In this document: positions 26,605 to 34,098 of the stretch, in pieces
Position numbering within the stretch: the stretch's first letter is position 1
Layout of the letters: each line of letters begins with the position of its first letter
Assembly (NCBI RefSeq): GCF_014773435.2
Contig: NZ_JACXAG020000005.1
Span: 1-64,000, forward strand
Source: Polycladospora coralii
GTDB lineage: Bacteria; Bacillota; Bacilli; Thermoactinomycetales; Thermoactinomycetaceae
Direction of reading: 5' to 3'
Length of the DNA stretch: 64,000 bases
Translations under genes and position numbers: made by a program
Notes under the pieces: model-generated
The model's database searches: none
Told to the model about the DNA's origin: nothing
What the model saw: only the letters and a program-made list of their open reading frames with translations

Positions 26605-26889
26605 CATCTGGGTGTATCGGTAACGAAGTTCATTTTTAGCAGGATCTTTTTTTTAAATTTCACTGTCTAAGCCATTTGTTGAATAACCACGACACAATAA
26701 TTTTTGGAGTCCATAATGGTGCAATTGAAATGAAATTTTCTACTCGATGAACTCACTCTCAAAGAAGGCTTCCTTTTTTATTGAAAAATAGTCAATTTAG
26801 TACGAATTATTTATACGTTAAAGTATATAGTTTTGTGTTTTTCTTATTTCAGCTTTTCATGTTTCTATTACCCAAATAACCGTTTGCTT

Positions 26890-26942
26890 AGCACTACTTT
26901 TCTAGAATCGCATATAACCTCTATTTATAGAAAAGTAGTGCT
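26890..26942. repeat. 15-bp perfect inverted repeat in the gap before loaP
   Basis: Arms at 26890-26904 and 26928-26942 are exact complements around 23 bases. The gap 26605-27071 otherwise contains only AT-rich sequence with no gene I can support. The repeat could end transcription coming from loaP on the minus strand, but no T tract follows. It could also be the remnant of a small mobile element. Confidence 0.5.
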
Positions 26943-27071
26943 GTAAACTTACGAGTTTATATCAATGTATAATCCTGGAAATGAAGTGGATTGTAACAAG
27001 AAGTAAAGAATCTATATAAGGTATTCTTTGATCTGCTTAAAAGTGGTAGAAATGGGTAGCAGGCAAATAAT

Positions 27072-27653
27072 TTACTCATTATTTCCATCTTTTAAAACTT
27101 CAACGCCAATATCAACGACTTTAGTTTCACCTAAAAAATCGAGAGCTATTTTTGCCCGACCTTTTCGTTTATCAATTTTTTTGATTTGCGTTTCCATGTG
27201 TAAAAGTGGACCTGATTTAACAGTGATGTTTGAATCGATAATCGATACTTTTGAATAGTTAATGGTATCGTTTTCATCTAACAATGTTAATATCCTTCTA
27301 ATCTCAGTGGAAGGAATGTCACGAAAATAATATTCGTTATAATCAAAATTTTCGCGCTTGATATCGGACCTTTTCTTGGCTATTGAATTATGAAGATATC
27401 CGTGATTTAACATTCGTATGACCTTAGGTGTGTCTTTAAATATGTAATAAATCTTGGTATTCATATGGGCTTGAACTAGTATGTATCCTGGGAAAAGAGG
27501 GCGTAGTACATCCACTTGATCGCCATTTCTTCTTTCGGGTATTTTTCGTTTCGGAACAATAAATTTTGTTGACTCATGATTTAGTTTTTTTCGTAAAACT
27601 TTACATAACGATTCTTCATGACCTGCTTGAACAAACAATGCATACCATCTCAT
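27072..27653 (-). CDS. loaP: NusG-paralogue transcription antiterminator, LoaP type
   Basis: This protein of 193 residues has a NusG N-terminal domain (MRWYALFVQAGHEE at the start, LFPGYILVQ in the core). A KOW-type C-terminal domain follows, with ITVKSGPLLHMETQIKKID and RGRAKIALDFLGE. It is not the housekeeping NusG, because it differs in the linker and stands alone. LoaP proteins are specialised NusG paralogues that bind an RNA hairpin in the leader of long biosynthetic operons and let RNA polymerase read through terminators, as shown for difficidin and macrolactin in Bacillus velezensis. Here it lies divergent to a 35-kb NRPS operon whose leader ends in such hairpins. The start ATG has AAAGGTG upstream. 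Confidence 0.85.
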   Translation of the reverse strand: MRWYALFVQAGHEESLCKVLRKKLNHESTKFIVPKRKIPERRNGDQVDVLRPLFPGYILVQAHMNTKIYYIFKDTPKVIRMLNHGYLHNSIAKKRSDIKRENFDYNEYYFRDIPSTEIRRILTLLDENDTINYSKVSIIDSNITVKSGPLLHMETQIKKIDKRKGRAKIALDFLGETKVVDIGVEVLKDGNNE

Positions 27654-27678
27654 TGTATCACCTTTAACTTAAAAATAT

Positions 27679-27730
27679 ATTTTATAGATATATTAAAGCT
27701 GTATTAAAGCTGTATTAAAGCAGTGTTTAA
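27679..27730 (-). promoter_or_regulatory. candidate PhoP-box promoter of loaP: three TTAATA repeats at 11-bp period
   Basis: Read on the minus strand, TTAATA occurs three times at an exact 11-bp period (plus-strand positions 27691, 27702 and 27713). A weaker TTAAAC copy lies further upstream (27724-27730). The element TATAAA, or overlapping TAAAAT, follows at 27679-27686 as a -10. This matches the Bacillus PhoP consensus TT(A/C/T)A(C/T)A with five-base spacers, placed where PhoP activates. Confidence 0.5.
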
Positions 27731-28283
27731 TCGGTATGATGAGTCACAAAACTGTTATGATCTAAAATGAACAGTATGATTTGCGACGGCTTGTATATTT
27801 CATATGAATTATAAGTTTCATTTATAACATTGTCAATATAATATAATTATAATTATTGATGTTTATCAAAAATTACGATTGCACTAAAAAAGCATATTGT
27901 GTGCTAACTATACAGGTACAGTAATTTCATTTTGAGAGAAGTTCGTATAAAAATAGGGAAATATCAAGGCATATCAAATAAATTGGATTGGATTTCAAAT
28001 TTTAGTTCGATTAAGTTTTACAAGGTGTTACGTATTTGTAAATTGGAGGCTCGTAAGTGGTCTAAAGCATAATGACGATAGCCGGAAAGCTGTGTCCATT
28101 AGTAACAAACGAATTCCTATTTATACGAGTTCATGAGTACACTCAAAAAGATAGGTTTTTTCTTCTTTTGTGCATGACGATCATTCGTCTATTCATTCTG
28201 ATGAACTCACAGTTTTTAAAGGACCCATCGAATGTCCAGTTAAGAGATAGCAACATTTCTTAAATTAAACATTTAAAAAAACA

Positions 28284-28312
28284 TTGCAATCAACTTAAAT
28301 ATATAATAGTAT
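28284..28312 (+). promoter_or_regulatory. candidate promoter of the NRPS operon
   Basis: TTGCAA at 28284-28289 and TAGTAT at 28307-28312 are 17 bases apart. A lone TATAAT at 28655-28660 is an alternative. The whole span 27654-29067 is very AT-rich and holds no gene I can support, so it is most simply a long untranslated leader with promoter. The choice between candidates is a guess. Confidence 0.3.
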
Positions 28313-28965
28313 GGAATATAAGTTAACAAATGCCATTAATATTGTATTTTTAAGGTTTATATAAAAATAGGTATGATTTATTGATAGACATACGAGGTTC
28401 CTTCTTTTATCGTAATAGACAATTATTATTGATGAGGAGCTGTTAATATTGATATTTAATAAGGATTAACCCGTTTTATATTAAGAGAGTCGGAATAAAT
28501 CATGCGGACTAGATATAACATATAATTTTAATGTGTATATGATGATTGATTAAGAAGTGGGATGTTAAACAGCATGATTTATAAAAAAATATCAATAAAA
28601 ATATTTCGATTTATAATAAGTATATATTGTGAGAGATATCAGTAATGGATGTATTATAATTTACTAAAACCATAGGATGCTACAACTGCTAACAACAGGA
28701 ATTAAACATATTTCTTTGCATGATACAGACCTATGCATATTGTTCATAATATCTTTGCAAAACAATACGAAATCTTAACCATAGGTTGAGCGGATTATTT
28801 TATTGTTTTTTTATAAAATTCGATATTAAATTATGATTTATATAGATGGCTGATCATTTATAACATACAAAAATCTACTGATACGAATCGCTGTTTCGGC
28901 ACGTTGGTAGAAGGGATGCTAATATTGGAGATACATAGGGGTAGTCCGATAAAATTTATTGGATG

Positions 28966-28987
28966 AAAGGGCGGGAGCCTGCCCTTT
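28966..28987 (+). promoter_or_regulatory. leader hairpin, candidate LoaP recognition element
   Basis: AAAGGGC at 28966-28972 pairs with GCCCTTT at 28981-28987 around an eight-base loop, the only GC-rich hairpin in this AT-rich leader. It stands five bases before a terminator stem and about 80 bases before the first gene. The position fits an antiterminator loading site. I could not compare it with the known LoaP RNA. Confidence 0.45.
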
Positions 28988-28991
28988 TATG

Positions 28992-29024
28992 AGCACACTT
29001 ATACTTTTTGTGAGTGTGTTTTTT
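28992..29024 (+). terminator. intrinsic terminator in front of the NRPS operon
   Basis: CACACTTA at 28994-29001 pairs with TGAGTGTG at 29011-29018 (one T-G wobble), followed at once by six T. It lies between any leader promoter and the first gene at 29068. Transcription must read through it, which implies antitermination. Confidence 0.75.
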
Positions 29025-29067
29025 AGTGCATCCAATTAAGAGCACTTAACTGAAATAGGAGGGCATT

Positions 29068-31155
29068 ATGAAAAGGCAATATGTATTTCTACTGTTTATG
29101 ATGTTATTAATGGGGAGTTTGATCTGTGTACCGATTGTTCAGGCTGAGAGTCCGTCATTAGATCAGCAAGAACAACTGGCAAAAGAGCAAATGGATGAAG
29201 GGGGCATCCCTGGTGTTTTCATTACCATAGAAAATAGCACGCATTTAAATCGTAAAGCAGGTCTAATAGCCTTATGGATACTTGGAATTGGACTTCTCAT
29301 TTCGCTTACTGCGACTTACTTTACAGTGAAAACATGTTATCAACATATTCGACGAGGTCTGAAATTCAAAAGTAACAAAAGGAAAACAATCATTGGCGTT
29401 TTACTTTCTTTTATGCTTATGATTGGAATTACATACAGTATAATTCAGGTCCCTAAGATTTTAATGAATGGTATGTCATGGCCAGCTCTGTTTGTATGGT
29501 TACCTGAAAGTGTGAAATGGGCATACTATATGACTCTCACGAGTCTATGGACTAGCTATCTGTACTTGATTTCAAAATTTGTGATTCAAAAACAAGAACA
29601 GAATTATCTGCTCATCATATTGGGCTTACTTAGTTTTCTTAGTGGTTTAGGTAACTTTTTAATTATTTACTCCATTAATGTTGCAATAACTTCTGATATC
29701 GGCATACAAGCTCTACTCTACTTTTCTATTGGCATTTTATTGTATGTGGGGGGGCAACAGGTTGTACGCAAGAATTTAATTGAATTAACAAATAAAGTCA
29801 TTTATAAGAAACGTATGGAAATAATAGATCGCTTGTTAAAAACATCTTACGAAGATTTTGAGAAGATTGAAGGAGGTAAAATTCAAGCTACTCTGAATAA
29901 CGATACGGAGGTGGTAAGCCGATTTATTAATATCGTGGTAACTGGTGTTACGAGTTTAGCGACGATTATTTGTTGCTTTCTCTATCTTGGTTATATTAGT
30001 TTTTATGGGCTTATCCTTTCGATTACAATTATATTATTGATTGCATCGATCTACTATTTTGCTGGTATTTATGCTAATCGAGTCGGAGAGAACGCTCGTG
30101 ATATTGAGAATAGTTTTTTTCAATTTATTGATGATCTCGTAAAAGGTTTTAAAGAGTTATCTTTTTATGAGAAGCGCAAGCTTGAGTTCCAAAGCGATAT
30201 ACGTGAGATTTGTGATGATTACCGTGTGAATCGAGGTAAAGCAAATATAGCTTTTGCCAATATGTTTGTTATTGGTGAATTACTTTTTACAGCGGCAATT
30301 GGGGTCATTGCTTTTTTGTTTCCAATCGTATTTACGGATATGGAGACATCTGCCTTAACGACATTTATTTTTGTGTTGCTCTATATGACGGGGCCTGTAC
30401 ATGGAATATTAAATACCTTACCAGATTTGATTAATGTAAGAATTAGCTGGAGGAGGATAAATGATTTTTTAAATCAATTATCTACTTTAAAGTTCATGCA
30501 AACAGGTCAAGAATTGGAATTAAAACATGAATTTGAGCTGATATTTGACGGGGTTGAATATAGTTATGGAGAAGTCGTAGATCATGCGTTTCGGGTAGGT
30601 CCGATTGATTACCAAGTTCGTTCGGGAGAAGTTCTGTTTATAACAGGAGGGAATGGGAGTGGAAAATCAACTTTAGCCAAATTACTAACAGGACTCTATT
30701 CTCCTACGAGTGGGGAGATCAGGCTGAATGGAAAAGAGATTCACGCCAATGAGCTCAGCCAATATTGTAGTGCTATTTTTAGTGACTTCCATCTATTTGA
30801 GAAGTTGTACGGCATTCAGTGTGAGGATAGGCATGATGAAATCCAAAAATACTTAAAAGTGCTGCAAATGGATCATAAGTTACATATTAAAAATGGTCGA
30901 TTTAACACCATAAAATTATCGACTGGACAAAAGAAAAGACTAGCCTTACTAATTAGTTATTTAGAAGACAAGCCTATCTATTTATTTGATGAGTGGGCTG
31001 CAGATCAAGACCCTGAATTTCGCAAATTTTTCTATCAAGTTTTAATTAAAGATTTGAAAGCAAGAGGGAAGTGTGTCATAGCGATTACACACGATGATTA
31101 CTATTTTGGAGTGGCAGACAAAACTTTAAAATTAGAATTGGGCAAAGTAGTATAA
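29068..31155 (+). CDS. cyclic-peptide-type export ABC transporter with residual peptidase N-terminus
   Basis: This protein has 695 residues. The first 28 are a signal peptide ending in VQAES. A stub of about 40 residues follows, including GGIPGVFITIENSTHLN, which resembles the first strand of the S12 peptidase encoded at 62788 (KIPGLAIVVVHNDKTL). Three membrane helices come next (about 70-200), then a transporter core of the SyrD/PvdE type. The NBD has Walker A GGNGSGKST, signature LSTGQKKRLAL, Walker B IYLFDEWAADQDP and the switch His in ITHDD. Known relatives such as ZmaM fuse a complete S12 peptidase to these membrane parts. Here the catalytic domain is absent while the flanks remain. The protein should export the NRPS product. 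It is the first gene of the operon. Confidence 0.82.
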   Translation: MKRQYVFLLFMMLLMGSLICVPIVQAESPSLDQQEQLAKEQMDEGGIPGVFITIENSTHLNRKAGLIALWILGIGLLISLTATYFTVKTCYQHIRRGLKFKSNKRKTIIGVLLSFMLMIGITYSIIQVPKILMNGMSWPALFVWLPESVKWAYYMTLTSLWTSYLYLISKFVIQKQEQNYLLIILGLLSFLSGLGNFLIIYSINVAITSDIGIQALLYFSIGILLYVGGQQVVRKNLIELTNKVIYKKRMEIIDRLLKTSYEDFEKIEGGKIQATLNNDTEVVSRFINIVVTGVTSLATIICCFLYLGYISFYGLILSITIILLIASIYYFAGIYANRVGENARDIENSFFQFIDDLVKGFKELSFYEKRKLEFQSDIREICDDYRVNRGKANIAFANMFVIGELLFTAAIGVIAFLFPIVFTDMETSALTTFIFVLLYMTGPVHGILNTLPDLINVRISWRRINDFLNQLSTLKFMQTGQELELKHEFELIFDGVEYSYGEVVDHAFRVGPIDYQVRSGEVLFITGGNGSGKSTLAKLLTGLYSPTSGEIRLNGKEIHANELSQYCSAIFSDFHLFEKLYGIQCEDRHDEIQKYLKVLQMDHKLHIKNGRFNTIKLSTGQKKRLALLISYLEDKPIYLFDEWAADQDPEFRKFFYQVLIKDLKARGKCVIAITHDDYYFGVADKTLKLELGKVV

Positions 31156-31254
31156 GCATTAGTTTGTTACAGAATGTGGATTCACACACTTTTTAGGGTT
31201 GACAAAAGGTTTCAATCCGATTTTGAGATATTTCTATATAGTGGAGTGATAATC

Positions 31255-32223
31255 ATGTTAGACAGTATATTAAATCATGTGGGGAATACTCCACTCGTTC
31301 GTTTATACGATCCTATGCTAAAGAATGTTCATCTTAATATAAAGATGGAATCGTTTAATCCGACGGGGAGTGTCAAAGACCGAGCCGCTAATTTTATTCT
31401 CAACAAAATGAGAGATTTAGGAAAAATTAATGCTGATACGACTATTGTTGAATCGACCTCAGGAAATTTTGGAATTGCTTTATCCTCTTATTGCAAACAT
31501 AAAGGTTATAAATTTGATTGTGTGATTGATCCGATGATTTCATCTGTAAACGAGACGCTATTACGCAATTTAAGTACAAATGTATTTAAAGTGAATGAAC
31601 CAGACGAAAACGGGGGGTATTTAATAAATCGAATTAGAAAAGTTCAACAGGTGCTTGAGAATAATCCCAATACATATTGGGTGAATCAATATGAAAATCC
31701 ATATAATGCCGAAGCATATTATTGTACACTTGGACAAGAAATCTGTGATGAAGTTGCAGCTATTGACTATGTTTTTGTGGGAGTTAGTTCAGGAGGTACG
31801 ATTACGGGTATTTCTAATAAGATCAAAGAAGTATACCCACAGGCAAAAATTATTGCAGTAGACATTGTGGGTTCTGTCATTTTTGGGGGCCCGGCTAAAA
31901 AAAGATTTATACCAGGAATTGGTTCTAGTAAAGTTCCCAAAATACTTGAACAAGCGCGCATAGATGATGTGGTATATGTACATGAGACTGAAGTCATTCA
32001 TAGTTGCCATCAGTTATTACAAGAACATGTTTTATTTGTAGGAGGGTCATCAGGCGCTAACTATGCAGCAATCAAGAAATATTTTCAAAATTGTCAAGGG
32101 AAAAGCAACAAAAATGTGGTTACTTTATTTGCGGATCGGGGTGACCGTTATTGCGATACGATATACAACCCCTCATGGCACAAAAAGTTAAAACAGATTG
32201 ATATGGAAGAAGTTTATGTATGA
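31255..32223 (+). CDS. 2,3-diaminopropionate biosynthesis protein SbnA-like (cysteine synthase family)
   Basis: This PLP enzyme of 322 residues has fold type II. The Schiff-base Lys is in NPTGSVKDRAANFIL, the Asn loop in ESTSGNFGIAL, and the phosphate loop in GVSSGGTITGIS. Unlike CysK it keeps the SbnA-like length and ending and is followed by an SbnB homologue. SbnA joins O-phospho-L-serine and L-glutamate to N-(1-amino-1-carboxy-2-ethyl)-glutamate, which SbnB cleaves oxidatively to L-2,3-diaminopropionate. ATG 31255 has GTGGAGTGA in front; a longer frame from 31174 lacks a site. The gene supplies a building block for the NRPSs. Confidence 0.87.
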   Translation: MLDSILNHVGNTPLVRLYDPMLKNVHLNIKMESFNPTGSVKDRAANFILNKMRDLGKINADTTIVESTSGNFGIALSSYCKHKGYKFDCVIDPMISSVNETLLRNLSTNVFKVNEPDENGGYLINRIRKVQQVLENNPNTYWVNQYENPYNAEAYYCTLGQEICDEVAAIDYVFVGVSSGGTITGISNKIKEVYPQAKIIAVDIVGSVIFGGPAKKRFIPGIGSSKVPKILEQARIDDVVYVHETEVIHSCHQLLQEHVLFVGGSSGANYAAIKKYFQNCQGKSNKNVVTLFADRGDRYCDTIYNPSWHKKLKQIDMEEVYV

Positions 32224-32252
32224 AAAACCAATATATGAATAGGAGAAGTTGC

Positions 32253-33218
32253 ATGAGATACTTGAATGAACAAGATTTACGCGATATAGGATTAAATTGG
32301 AAAGAGATGATTGGCGTTATTGAGCGATCAGTGGGTAGTTTAGCTCAAAACGATTATGCGCAACCCATTAAACCGTATCTACGTTATAATGATCAGAAAA
32401 ATCGAATTATTGCTATGCCTGCTTTTCTGGGTGGGGACACATATCAAGCTGGTATTAAGTGGATAGCAAGTTTTCCAGAAAATATAGAAAAGCATATTCC
32501 ACGCGCTCACAGTGTTGTCATTCTAAATGATGCAGATACAGGAGAACCAAAGTCGATTGTCAACACCCCACTATTAAGCATGTTGCGTACTGCAAGTGTA
32601 AGTGGAGCCATAATTAGGGCTTACAACCAAGTGCGGGAGTTACGTAAACTAAAAGTAGGCATTATCGGCTGGGGCCCGATAGGTCAGCAACATTTTCATA
32701 TGATACAGGCATTATTAGGCGATCAAGTTGATGAATTTGTTCTTTATGATATTAGACCCATTAATCGAGAAGAATTTAACTTTTTACAAGGAGAAAAAGT
32801 CCAGATTGGAAGTAGTTGGGAAGATGCTTATCATGATGCGGATATCTTTATCACCTGTACAGTTGCTAAAGAGCCCTATATTGACCAGCCTCCTAAAAAA
32901 GGATCACTTCATTTAAATGTATCTTTAAGAGACTATAAGGTAGAAATAGCGGAATATATGCAAGGTGGAATTATTGTGGATAATTGGGAAGAAGTGTGTC
33001 GTGAAAGTACTGATATTGAAAATATGCATATAACAAAAGGCTTAACCAAAGAAGATACGCTATCCATTGTAGATGTGATTTGTGACGGGAGATTGAAAAA
33101 CATCACTAAGGATCAAGTTTTGATGTTTAATCCTATGGGAATGGCAATATTTGATATTGCAATGGGGAGCTATTATTATCGAAAAGCGGAGGCTTTGGAA
33201 ATCGGCACTAAATTATAA
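32253..33218 (+). CDS. 2,3-diaminopropionate biosynthesis protein SbnB-like (ornithine cyclodeaminase/mu-crystallin family)
   Basis: This NAD-dependent dehydrogenase has 321 residues. It has the family N-terminal RYLNEQDLRDIGLNW and the substrate part AQPIKPYLRY. The Rossmann motif IIGWGPIGQQH follows, and then CTVAKEPYI. SbnB oxidises the SbnA product to L-2,3-diaminopropionate, 2-oxoglutarate and ammonia. The combination of the two genes is a strong marker of Dap supply, as in staphyloferrin B, zwittermicin and other NRPS routes. ATG 32253 has AGGAGAAG in front; ATG 32220 overlaps the SbnA stop but has a poorer site. Confidence 0.87.
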   Translation: MRYLNEQDLRDIGLNWKEMIGVIERSVGSLAQNDYAQPIKPYLRYNDQKNRIIAMPAFLGGDTYQAGIKWIASFPENIEKHIPRAHSVVILNDADTGEPKSIVNTPLLSMLRTASVSGAIIRAYNQVRELRKLKVGIIGWGPIGQQHFHMIQALLGDQVDEFVLYDIRPINREEFNFLQGEKVQIGSSWEDAYHDADIFITCTVAKEPYIDQPPKKGSLHLNVSLRDYKVEIAEYMQGGIIVDNWEEVCRESTDIENMHITKGLTKEDTLSIVDVICDGRLKNITKDQVLMFNPMGMAIFDIAMGSYYYRKAEALEIGTKL

Positions 33219-33593
33219 TTGGTCATTTCAAACATTATGTTTCAAATTTAGGTGGTACTTACATGTCATGTGTACACAGTATGACGATGTCGTAGTCTTG
33301 ATCATCGTATCTTAGAATATAGAAGTACAAGAATTATTGAAGAATACAAAAAATAGCAGGGAATGATTGATCACTCTATTGATATGATTTGTATGCTACG
33401 GTACGATAAATATATTTTAATTCTTATAATTGAGCATCTGTTTGTAAATGGATCAATGAGGGGGTTAATTAGATCATGAATATACAATAGGCTGATCAAA
33501 ATGGGTTTCTCATATTCTTTGTAAAAGAAGTTACTGCGTTAAGTGAAATAAATATATGGATAAAATCATATTCGTGAGGAGAGCTACTTAGGT
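33219..33593 (+). other. 375-bp gap without a recognised gene
   Basis: This is AT-rich sequence with short open stretches only. I see no gene, hairpin terminator or clear promoter. It interrupts an otherwise tight operon, so a lost gene or an internal promoter is possible. Confidence 0.4.
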
Positions 33594-34076
33594 ATGTTTT
33601 TTACTCTAAAATTGATTCTATATTATTTGCTGTGTACACTCTATTCATACTTGATTCATCGTTTGGCACATATTCCAAATAAAAAAAATATTCTTTTTCG
33701 AATTCATGCAGACCATCATAAAAATAAATATGATGATAGTAAGCCGTCTTTTCCAGATCTATCCCATTATTTTTTTTGGTTCGGTAGTTGGTATGCCTCA
33801 CTTGATGTTTGGATTACGTTGACATTACCGATTCTCGTCATTACGCTATTTGATCCTATTCCAGGGATCGTGCTACTTATATTGCACTATGTGTATGAGG
33901 TATTTTTAGCTGCAACTGTACTTGATCACAATCCAAGGATAAAAGGAGTGATTACAAAGTATTTGGCTATAGGTGAATTTCATTTGAAACATCACTATTT
34001 TATAAAAGGAAACTATGGTTTCTATATTACGCTGTGGGATTATGTTTTTGGAACCGTTCACAGTAAAAAAAGATAA
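33594..34076 (+). CDS. sterol desaturase/fatty acid hydroxylase superfamily protein (short)
   Basis: This membrane protein has 160 residues, with hydrophobic segments near 3-18, 55-85 and 87-105. The His clusters of the diiron hydroxylase superfamily are visible: HRLAH, HADHHKNKYDD, LDHNPR and HLKHHY. These ligate two irons in enzymes that hydroxylate or desaturate lipids, carotenoids and other metabolites. It is shorter than most members (200-300 residues), but the ligand set seems complete. In this cluster it may hydroxylate an acyl chain of the prodrug cap or another intermediate. That role is inference. GAGGAGAG lies about ten bases before the ATG. Confidence 0.7.
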   Translation: MFFTLKLILYYLLCTLYSYLIHRLAHIPNKKNILFRIHADHHKNKYDDSKPSFPDLSHYFFWFGSWYASLDVWITLTLPILVITLFDPIPGIVLLILHYVYEVFLAATVLDHNPRIKGVITKYLAIGEFHLKHHYFIKGNYGFYITLWDYVFGTVHSKKR

Positions 34077-34098
34077 ATGTTGGAGGTGTATAAATTAA

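Noticed and set aside
28072-28263. Open frame of 63 codons in the leader of the NRPS operon
   Set aside because: No ribosome site, unusual composition, and the region behaves as an untranslated leader.
28443-28471. TTAATA, TTAATA and TTAACC as possible PhoP boxes in the NRPS leader
   Set aside because: Spacing is irregular (13 and 10 bases) and no -10 follows at a proper distance; chance is likely in AT-rich DNA.
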